A model generated the notes under the pieces. It saw only the letters and a list, made by a program, of their open reading frames with translations. It searched no databases and was not told where the DNA came from. Below are positions 7,015 through 12,157 of a stretch of DNA of 12,157 bases, piece by piece. How positions within the stretch are numbered: position 1 is the first letter of the stretch; every line of letters begins with the position of its first letter. This DNA comes from Chloroflexota bacterium. GTDB taxonomy: Bacteria; Chloroflexota; Dormibacteria; Dormibacterales; Dormibacteraceae. The stretch lies in assembly GCA_005888075.1 (NCBI GenBank), contig VBKD01000015.1, forward strand, positions 1 to 12,157. Direction: 5' to 3'. A program made the translations under genes and the position numbers.

Positions 7015-8297
7015 GAGTAGGCCGGGGCCTCCGCCCCCACTCCGGGTTCCACCACCGCCACCGTCCCGGTCCGCCCTTGCGCGATCCGCAGGACGAGGCC
7101 GGCAGCAACGAGGCAAAGCAGTCCCGAGCTCATGAAAGCAATCTGATAGTCGCCGAAGACAGTCCGTACCGCGCCGGCGGCAAAGGCAATCGATGCGGCG
7201 CCGATCTGGTGGGCCGCGAAGATCCAGCCATAGACGATGGCGAAGTTCTGAGCGCCGAAGACCCTTCGTGCGATCTGCACCGTTGGTGGCACGGTCGCGA
7301 CCCAATCCAGGCCGTAGAAGACGATGAAGAGAATCAACGCGAATGCGGGGCTGCCGAAGACGTAGGGAAGCAACAGGAGCGATAGGCCGCGGAGCCCGTA
7401 GTAGAAGAAGAGAAGCCAGCGACTGTCGAAGCGATCGGTCAGGTAACCGGAGGCGAGGGTGCCGAGCACGTCGAACACGCCGATCACGGCGAGCAGGCTC
7501 GCGGCCGTCACCTCGGTCATCCCGTGATCGATGGAGGCGGGTATCAAGTGAGTTCCGATGAGGCCGTTGGTCGAGGCTCCGCAGATGAAGAAGCTGCCGC
7601 CGAGCAACCAGAAGTCACGTGAGCGGACTCCCAGGCGCAGACCTCGAAACGCGTTCATGATCGGGCTGCCCACCGTGGCCGGAGCTGAGTCTGCTTCGGT
7701 CGCGCCATACGCACGAAGCCCGAGGTCGCTCGGGCGGTTGCGGAGAAAGATCGCGACGATGGGCACCACGGCGAGAGCGGCCGCGGCGACAGCAATCGAC
7801 GCCAGGCGCCAGCCGGGATTTTGCGCGAGCCAACCGAGCCAGGGCAGGAAGATCAGCTGACCCGTTGCTCCGGCGGCGGTCAATGCGCCCAGCACGAGAC
7901 CTCTGCGATGGACAAACCATCGGCCTGCAACGGTCGCGGCGAGAACCGATGCCATGCATCCGGTGCCGAGACCGACGACCACGCCCCACAGCAGGTAGAG
8001 CTGCCACGGAGCGTCCATCACGGTGGTGAGCAGCGCGCCGGTCGCCACCGTGACGAGCGCGCCCACCGTGACGACGCGCAGGCCGAAGCGATCCATGAGC
8101 GCGGCGGCGAAGGGTCCGGTCAATCCGAAGAGCACGAGGTTGATCGACACGGCGACCGAGATCACCGCTCGGTTCCAGCCGAATTCGTTTTGCAGGGGAA
8201 CGATCAACACGCTGGGCGTCGCGCGAAAACCCGCGGCTCCCATCAACGCGATGAACGTGACCGCGGCGACGACCCAGGCGTAGTGGATTCGCTTCAC
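7011..8297 (-). CDS. MFS transporter, 12 TM (monocarboxylate/OFA-like branch)
   Basis: Major facilitator of 428 residues with a GTG start at 8297; no strong ribosome site is visible upstream. The N-terminus 'YAWVVAAVTFIALMGAAGFRATPSVLIVPLQNEFGW' region (TM1 and following loop) resembles monocarboxylate-porter-like and oxalate/formate-antiporter-like proteins. The TM2-3 loop 'ALMDRFGLRVV' is a motif A variant. After a central loop of about 30 residues, the second half begins 'DFWLLGGSFFICG', 'ASTNGLIGTHLIPASID', and its 8-9 loop is 'GYLTDRFDSRWLL', the second motif A. This second-half pattern is common to a widespread bacterial MFS group that is poorly characterised. The substrate is unknown; an organic anion or metal chelate is possible. 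It lies between a secreted beta-propeller gene (upstream, 110 nt) and copCD (downstream, 4-nt overlap), so copper-related transport is a contextual guess only. Confidence 0.88.
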   Translation of the reverse strand: MKRIHYAWVVAAVTFIALMGAAGFRATPSVLIVPLQNEFGWNRAVISVAVSINLVLFGLTGPFAAALMDRFGLRVVTVGALVTVATGALLTTVMDAPWQLYLLWGVVVGLGTGCMASVLAATVAGRWFVHRRGLVLGALTAAGATGQLIFLPWLGWLAQNPGWRLASIAVAAAALAVVPIVAIFLRNRPSDLGLRAYGATEADSAPATVGSPIMNAFRGLRLGVRSRDFWLLGGSFFICGASTNGLIGTHLIPASIDHGMTEVTAASLLAVIGVFDVLGTLASGYLTDRFDSRWLLFFYYGLRGLSLLLLPYVFGSPAFALILFIVFYGLDWVATVPPTVQIARRVFGAQNFAIVYGWIFAAHQIGAASIAFAAGAVRTVFGDYQIAFMSSGLLCLVAAGLVLRIAQGRTGTVAVVEPGVGAEAPAYS

Positions 8298-8407
8298 CGG
8301 ACTATCTTCGAAGAACCCTGGACCCCGATGATCGATTCCTCACCATCGACCATCTATGCGGAACTTCCGCCGAAGGCGATGTGGGCTGACGCGACCCTGA
8401 AACAGAT
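8298..8407 (-). other. Intergenic gap with a 13-nt dyad between propeller and MFS genes
   Basis: This is the longest gap in the window. It contains a perfect dyad at 8358-8370 (GCGGAA-C-TTCCGC). The dyad can also be drawn as a 5-bp stem with a 3-nt loop, but no T-run follows on either strand, so an operator or RNA-processing site is as likely as a terminator. No convincing promoter was seen for the MFS gene. A 27-codon ORF on the + strand (8328-8411) also lies here, without a ribosome site. Confidence 0.4.
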
Positions 8408-9289
8408 CTAGCCGATCGGGCGGCCGGGGATCCCCGCGTCCGTCTTCAGCACGCCCGGCGCTCCGGTGCTGGTCGGGAAGGCGGCGAAGTTGGAGATGAA
8501 CATCACCGTCCGCTCACCGCGGCCTGTGCCGAAGGCCAGGTCCGAAGGGAAGTTCAGTGGCGAGCCCGCGGCGAACACCTCGAGGTTTCCATTGGGATCG
8601 ACGCGGTCGATCTGGCCCTTGGAGTTGGCCGCCACGTAGAGGTTGTCACGGTTGTCCATCGCGACGCCGTCCGCGCCCCACAGATCGCAGGAGGGCCCGG
8701 CGAAGATGGTTGCCGCACCGGCGCTTCCGTCGGCATTCATCGCGACGCGCACGATCGTGCCTAGGTCGGTGTTCGCCACCAGCATGTCGCCGTGCTTGTT
8801 GAACGCGATTCCATTCGCCCCGAGGATCCCGAAGGACGGCACCGCTGGGTGGACGAGGCCGCACGGACCGGGTGACGTGGTCCCAAGCAGCAGCGAGCTC
8901 GCCAGTCCATTCCACAGGCCCGGACCAGCGGCCAGCTGCTTCTTGGCACCACCCCCGGCGGGAATCTCCCACACGCCACTGGTCGGGACGGCGACGAAGA
9001 CGTTGCCCTCGCTGTCCAGCCGAACTCCCAGCGGATTCAAGCCCGGGAAGCTGGCGATCGTCGTCTGGGTTCCCCCGGCCGTGACCTTCACGACCTTGCC
9101 GGTGAACGGAATCCCCATGTAAATGGCGCCTTGGTGATCGATGGCGATGCTTTCGGGCACGTTCGGCGCGGGCATGGTGAGAACGCGCGTGACTGCCGCG
9201 GTCGCCTGCGCGACCGATGAAAAGATGACAAGCGGCACGGCCGCCAACACAACCCCGAAACGCACGCGTCGACTGATGGACATGTTCAT
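8408..9289 (-). CDS. Secreted SMP-30/NHL-type beta-propeller protein
   Basis: Exported protein of up to 293 residues. The N-terminus has 'SRRVRF', a hydrophobic stretch and 'AQATAA', a Sec signal peptide. The rest is made of repeated propeller blades: 'PESIAIDHQGAIYMGIP', 'LGVRLDSEGNVFVAVP', 'NGIAFNKHGDMLVANT', 'DGVAMDNRDNLYVAAN' and 'SDLAFGTG'. Each has the NHL/SMP-30 pattern of a hydrophobic strand, Asp or Asn turn and (L/I/V)(Y/F/L)VA strand. Such folds serve as lactonases or as non-enzymatic binding scaffolds. I cannot assign catalytic metal ligands, so a generic binding or lactonase-like role is all that is supported. Two starts are possible. ATG 9283 gives better spacing (9 nt) to the purine-rich site at 9293-9297 than ATG 9289 (3 nt). 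It heads a likely three-gene unit with the MFS and CopCD genes. Confidence 0.85.
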   Translation of the reverse strand: MNMSISRRVRFGVVLAAVPLVIFSSVAQATAAVTRVLTMPAPNVPESIAIDHQGAIYMGIPFTGKVVKVTAGGTQTTIASFPGLNPLGVRLDSEGNVFVAVPTSGVWEIPAGGGAKKQLAAGPGLWNGLASSLLLGTTSPGPCGLVHPAVPSFGILGANGIAFNKHGDMLVANTDLGTIVRVAMNADGSAGAATIFAGPSCDLWGADGVAMDNRDNLYVAANSKGQIDRVDPNGNLEVFAAGSPLNFPSDLAFGTGRGERTVMFISNFAAFPTSTGAPGVLKTDAGIPGRPIG

Positions 9290-9306
9290 TCGCCCCCTTT
9301 CCGCCG

Positions 9307-9335
9307 AACATACCCCCGCCCAATCGGGTGGTCAA
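9307..9335 (-). promoter_or_regulatory. Sigma70-type promoter for the propeller-MFS-CopCD unit
   Basis: Read on the - strand, TTGACC (9335-9330) is followed by a 17-nt spacer and TATGTT (9312-9307). These match the consensus at 5 of 6 and 4 of 6 positions, with ideal spacing. Transcription would begin near 9300, giving a leader of about 11-17 nt that contains a GGGGG ribosome site (9297-9293). It lies wholly in the 57-nt gap after the ChrB-like gene, so the propeller gene need not depend on upstream transcription. Confidence 0.65.
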
Positions 9336-9346
9336 TGGGCAGGAGA

Positions 9347-9796
9347 TCAGGCCCTCGCCACCTCGTGCTCGCACCACGCGTACAGGGCGTCGTACAGCGG
9401 CGTCTCGAGCTCGATCTTAAGGTGGTCGTTGGCGCCGTGGACCATGGCGAATCCATGGGCGATCGCCTTGAGGCCGGCCGCCTCGGGCGTTATGCCGACG
9501 TCCTGACTCACGTCCGCGCCATGGACGATCCTGGCGAGGCGGTCGAGTGCCGGGTCCTGCACGCGGTATTTGAGGAGGATGGACTCGAAGCTGCAGCGGC
9601 CGTCAACGTGACCGAGCTCGACGCCTGCCACGTCATAAGGAATGGCTCCAGTCTCGTCCGCGACCGACTTCACCTCGGCAGCCGGAACGTACAGAAATTC
9701 GGCTTCGGGATCGATGAACCGCTTGATCAGCCACGGGCAAGCGATCCGATCAACGCTGGCATTTTGTCGGGTAACCCACTTCACAGGAGCCTCCAT
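9347..9796 (-). CDS. ChrB C-terminal domain protein (chromate resistance, Chrome_Resist family)
   Basis: Small soluble protein of 149 residues matching the ChrB C-terminal domain. It begins 'KWVTRQNASVDRIACPWLIKRFIDPEAEFLYVP' (given as pieces: 'KWVTRQNASVDRIACPWL' then 'IKRFIDPEAEFLYVP'), followed by 'GAIPYDVAGVELGH', 'CSFESILLKY', 'LARIVHGADV', 'EAAGLKAIAHGFA' and 'PLYDALYAWCEHE', all in the family order. Full ChrB has an extra N-terminal regulatory half that is absent here, so this is the stand-alone form. In ChrB-ChrA systems the protein aids chromate resistance or sensing; no ChrA transporter is in the window. ATG 9796 has no ribosome site but has a weak -10-like TATTTC at leaderless distance. 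GTG 9784, four codons in, has GGAGG 5 nt upstream and also keeps the whole domain. Both starts are plausible. It is divergent from the kinase gene, with 32 nt between. Confidence 0.9.
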   Translation of the reverse strand: MEAPVKWVTRQNASVDRIACPWLIKRFIDPEAEFLYVPAAEVKSVADETGAIPYDVAGVELGHVDGRCSFESILLKYRVQDPALDRLARIVHGADVSQDVGITPEAAGLKAIAHGFAMVHGANDHLKIELETPLYDALYAWCEHEVARA

Positions 9797-9812
9797 GTCG
9801 TCGAAATATCGT

Positions 9813-9829
9813 TAGGCTATAAGGCCGCA
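9813..9829 (+). promoter_or_regulatory. Candidate -10 element giving a leaderless histidine kinase mRNA
   Basis: TATAAG at 9818-9823 lies 5 nt before the ATG at 9829, and TAGGCT precedes it at 9813-9818. A -10 at this place would start transcription on or within one base of the ATG. No convincing -35 is visible, and the only ribosome-like site (AAGG, 9821-9824) is too close to the start. The 32-nt gap must also hold the start region of the divergent ChrB-like gene. Confidence 0.45.
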
Positions 9830-11538
9830 TGTCGGATTTGCTGCTGGTATTTCAGCTTGCCATCGAGCTCGCCTTCTCCCTGCTCGCGATCAAAGCGATC
9901 GCGAGCTCGGTGCGCCAGCCCGACCGGCCACATGGCCATCTTGCCCTGGCGCTGGGCTCTCTTGCGTTGCTCATCCTCCTCGCGCCGGAGGTCGCCAGCT
10001 CGCAGGTCCTTACAGACGTGGGGATCGTCTTGTTTCTGCTTTCCGGTTACGGGCTGATCATGTTTCGCAACGCGCTCGTCCCTTTCGATCCGGCGGCGCG
10101 CAGGCTCATCACGGTCGCGATAATCGCGGCGGGCATCGTGGCCGTGGCCGCGCGCCTGCCGGCCGATCCCACGAGCCCACATTCGGCGCTGCAAACGTTC
10201 GCATTGGCGGCTCTCCTGGCCGTGTGGGCGTTCTGCATCCTCGAACCCATCACCAGGTTCGTCATGTCGGCACGGGGCCGGCCCGCCGTCGAGCGCGCGC
10301 GCTTGCGCGCGATGAGCCTTGGTTACGCGGCGCTTCTTGCGGTGGTGTTGATCGGCACGATCGGTGGATCGTTGACGCCGGGCGCCACGCTCTTGATCGA
10401 CGTCATCGCCCTCGCTGTCGTACCAATCCTCTACGTGGCGTTCTTCCCGCCCGCATGGCTGCGCCGCATCTGGCGCCAGCCGGAAGAAGACCAGCTGCGC
10501 CATGCCCTTCACGACCTGCTGCTTTACAGCCCAGATCGAGCCACCCTGGCCAGGCGGGCGCTTGCGTGGGCTGAGCGGCTGGTGGGCGGCGAGGCCGCAT
10601 TCCTGGTGGATTTCGACGGAGCCGTGCTCGCCGCGCACAACGTGACAACCGCTGATGCCGAGAAGATCGCGTCCGCCAACGATGTCCTGAGACCCATCTC
10701 GAATGGGCCCGCGCCCTGGCGCAACATCTCCGGCCGCCTCACGCCTCTTTTCGGCGACGAGGAGCTGTGGCGCCTCCGGCAGTACGGCACCAGCATCAAC
10801 GCCGGTCTCGACCGCGTCGCGATGAATGAGCGGATCGCGGCTCTCGAGCGGGCGAAGACCGACTTCTTGAACATCGCCTCGCATGAGCTGCGCGGACCGA
10901 TGACGGTCATCAAGGGCTACCTGACGATGCTTGACGCGGGCGCCCTCGGTGAGGTGTCCCCCAAGGCGCAGTCTGTCCTTCCCCTCTTGATCTCCAAGTC
11001 CGACGAGGTGAACTGGATGATCGAGCAGATGATCGAAGCCTCACGTCTCGAAGAGGGTCGACTGGCGCTGAAAAAGCAGCGGACTGACATAGTCGAGCTG
11101 ACCGAGAACGCCATCGACGGCGTGAGGATGCTTCTGAGCGGCCACGAGCTGAAGGTTCAAACGCCGTCGACATCGATCGACGCCGAGGTTGACCCCGACC
11201 GCTTCCAGATCGTGGTGAGAAACCTCCTGAGCAACGCCTCGAAGTATTCTCCGGCCGGCACCGACATCACCGTGGACATCCACCGCAATGGAGAGAAGGC
11301 GACGGTTTCCGTGATCGACCAGGGCATGGGCATCGCCGCCGAAGACCAGAGTCATCTCTTCAGTCGCTTTGTCCGCATCGAGACGGGAGGGCATGTGAAG
11401 GGCACTGGGTTGGGCCTGTGGCTCTCGCGCGAGATAGCCAGGATGCACGGAGGCGACCTCTCGGTCGATTCGGCGGTCGGGCAGGGCAGCACGTTTACGT
11501 TCACGGTGCCGCTGAGCAATCACAGCGGCCGATCCTGA
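9829..11538 (+). CDS. Membrane sensor histidine kinase (7 TM, GAF-like, HisKA, HATPase)
   Basis: Two-component sensor kinase of 569 residues. Seven hydrophobic segments fall at about 4-24, 36-55, 60-79, 93-110, 119-143, 161-179 and 184-206, forming a 7-helix sensory module of no family I recognise. Residues about 223-330 look GAF-like ('LAWAERLVGGEAAFLVDFDGA'), followed by a short coiled coil. The HisKA motif 'FLNIASHELRGPMTVI' puts the phospho-acceptor at His352. The catalytic domain has the N box with Asn465 and Asn469 ('NLLSNASKYSP'), G1 ('DQGMGIA', Asp497), F box ('LFSRFVR') and G2 ('GTGLGL', 525-530), all intact, so it should be active. No HAMP domain lies between membrane and GAF parts. 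No response regulator is adjacent: the neighbours are a divergent ChrB-like gene and a DNA glycosylase, so it is an orphan kinase in this window. Its signal is unknown; membrane or envelope stress is a guess. Confidence 0.93.
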   Translation: MSDLLLVFQLAIELAFSLLAIKAIASSVRQPDRPHGHLALALGSLALLILLAPEVASSQVLTDVGIVLFLLSGYGLIMFRNALVPFDPAARRLITVAIIAAGIVAVAARLPADPTSPHSALQTFALAALLAVWAFCILEPITRFVMSARGRPAVERARLRAMSLGYAALLAVVLIGTIGGSLTPGATLLIDVIALAVVPILYVAFFPPAWLRRIWRQPEEDQLRHALHDLLLYSPDRATLARRALAWAERLVGGEAAFLVDFDGAVLAAHNVTTADAEKIASANDVLRPISNGPAPWRNISGRLTPLFGDEELWRLRQYGTSINAGLDRVAMNERIAALERAKTDFLNIASHELRGPMTVIKGYLTMLDAGALGEVSPKAQSVLPLLISKSDEVNWMIEQMIEASRLEEGRLALKKQRTDIVELTENAIDGVRMLLSGHELKVQTPSTSIDAEVDPDRFQIVVRNLLSNASKYSPAGTDITVDIHRNGEKATVSVIDQGMGIAAEDQSHLFSRFVRIETGGHVKGTGLGLWLSREIARMHGGDLSVDSAVGQGSTFTFTVPLSNHSGRS

Positions 11539-11563
11539 CCGCGCGCGGCGCGCGACTTAATCT
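11535..11563 (+). promoter_or_regulatory. Promoter of the DNA glycosylase gene, overlapping the kinase stop codon
   Basis: CTGACC (11535-11540, 4 of 6 to TTGACA) contains the kinase TGA stop. A 17-nt spacer leads to TAATCT (11558-11563, a good -10). Six nt later comes GTG at 11570, so the predicted start of transcription falls on the start codon: a leaderless mRNA. Confidence 0.6.
11542..11554 (+). repeat. GC-only inverted repeat in the kinase-glycosylase gap
   Basis: A 5-bp stem CGCGC/GCGCG with a GGC loop lies between the kinase stop and the glycosylase -10, inside the promoter spacer. No T-run follows, so it is not a classical intrinsic terminator. It could be chance in GC-rich DNA or could bend or regulate the promoter. 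Confidence 0.35.
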
Positions 11564-11569
11564 CATTCC

Positions 11570-12157
11570 GTGACCCCCGATGCGCAGACGCGATTCGAGC
11601 CGCGACATCCCCTCGATCTGCCACTCACGCTTTCGCCGTTGGGCCTGGGCTCCTGGCTGCGTCGCGACAACGGCGCAGTGTGGCGCGCAACCCGGACGCC
11701 CGAGGGCCCGGCCACCATTCACATCACACGCGACAACGGCGCTTTGCTGGTGGAGGGATGGGGCCAAGGCGCAACATGGGCCGTCGCGCACTCGCCCTCG
11801 CTTTGCGGCGAGCAGGACGACGACAGCGGCTTCGTCCCGACACATCCGCTGATCGCGGATCTATACCGACGCCACCCCGGCCTGCGCCTTCCGCGCACAC
11901 ATGCCGTCTTCGAGGCCTTGGTGCCCGCCGTGCTGGCGCAGCTGGTGACAAGCGAGGAGGCGCGCTCGTCGTACCGCGCGGTGGTGGCGGCTTTCGGCGA
12001 GCCGGCTCCCGGTCCGGGCGATTTGACGCTGCCGCCATCGCCCCAGAAGCTCGCGAGCACGCCCTACTGGGCGTTCCATCGCTTCGGCATCGAGCGCAAG
12101 AGAGCGGACACGATCGTGCGCGCGGCGCGCAGCGTCAAACGGCTGGAGGAGATCGTA
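11570..12157 (+). CDS. AlkA-like DNA-3-methyladenine glycosylase (partial, 3' end outside window)
   Basis: The open frame runs from GTG 11570 off the window end, 196 codons with no stop. The first about 100 residues form a beta-rich N-terminal domain ('LTLSPLGLGSWLRRD', 'TIHITRDNGALLVEGWG'), as in AlkA-type enzymes. The HhH-GPD part begins 'LRLPRTHAVFEALVPAVLAQ' and continues 'TSEEARSSYRAVVAAFGEPAPGP', 'YWAFHRFGIERKRADTIVRAA' and 'KRLEEIV', matching the common actinobacterial group of AlkA-like proteins. The helix-hairpin-helix and catalytic Asp lie beyond the end, so activity cannot be judged. It would remove alkylated bases in base-excision repair. No ribosome site precedes the GTG, and the upstream promoter places the transcript start on it. 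A non-catalytic family member is the alternative. Confidence 0.83.
   Translation, partial: MTPDAQTRFEPRHPLDLPLTLSPLGLGSWLRRDNGAVWRATRTPEGPATIHITRDNGALLVEGWGQGATWAVAHSPSLCGEQDDDSGFVPTHPLIADLYRRHPGLRLPRTHAVFEALVPAVLAQLVTSEEARSSYRAVVAAFGEPAPGPGDLTLPPSPQKLASTPYWAFHRFGIERKRADTIVRAARSVKRLEEIV

Noticed and set aside
7015..7305. 97-residue N-terminal extension of CopCD
   Set aside because: It lies inside the MFS gene, is Arg- and Gly-rich, and would bury the signal peptide within the protein.
7821..8411. 196-codon + strand frame opposite the MFS gene
   Set aside because: Mostly antisense to the well-supported MFS gene; hydrophilic, with no domain. Only its last 27 codons lie in the gap and are noted separately.
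11542..11554. GC inverted repeat as terminator of the kinase gene
   Set aside because: Short stem, no following T-run, and it lies within a promoter spacer. Such repeats arise easily at this GC content.
1..12157. CRISPR array, tRNA or rRNA, insertion sequence, phage or anti-phage system
   Set aside because: No regularly spaced repeats, RNA gene signatures, transposase or terminal repeats, nor any known defence domain seen on either strand.

Overview
This is a GC-rich window carrying nine recognisable genes with almost no non-coding DNA (largest gap about 110 bases). Several features suggest a monoderm, soil-type bacterium near Actinomycetota, Chloroflexota or Dormibacterota. An RND pump has no adaptor or outer-membrane partner in view, 14-helix DHA2 and AlkA-like genes have actinobacterial flavour, GTG starts are used, and at least one gene looks leaderless. 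This placement is inference from family resemblance; no marker gene is present.

Left arm (1-5867, + strand): the tail of a MarR-type regulator, an RND efflux transporter, a cytidylate kinase-like P-loop protein and a DHA2 (EmrB/QacA-type) drug transporter. Gaps between them are 3, 5 and 13 nt, so they read as one multidrug-efflux operon probably controlled by the MarR protein. The RND gene is unusual. It lacks about 40-50 residues covering most of TM9 and all of TM10, without loss of frame, and it has a soluble C-terminal extension of about 129 residues.

Middle (5881-9796, - strand), in transcription order: a stand-alone ChrB C-terminal (chromate resistance) protein, a secreted SMP-30/NHL-type beta-propeller behind a good sigma70-type promoter, a 12-helix MFS transporter, and a CopC-CopD fusion for copper. 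The CopC-CopD reading frame has no ATG, GTG or TTG that would retain its signal peptide. It most likely starts at a CTG overlapping the stop of the MFS gene. This block meets the left operon tail to tail with 13 nt between stop codons.

Right arm (9829-12157, + strand): an orphan membrane histidine kinase (7 TM, GAF-like region, HisKA, HATPase), divergent from the ChrB-like gene across a 32-nt gap. It is followed by the 5' part of an AlkA-like DNA glycosylase that runs off the window. The glycosylase has a promoter whose -35 overlaps the kinase stop codon and whose start site falls on the GTG codon.

The overall theme is stress and toxicant handling: drug efflux, copper, chromate, alkylation repair and an envelope sensor. 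I found no CRISPR array, tRNA, rRNA, IS element, phage gene or clear defence system, and nothing I would call a wholly new system. The strongest oddities are the RND deletion and the CTG-initiated CopCD.
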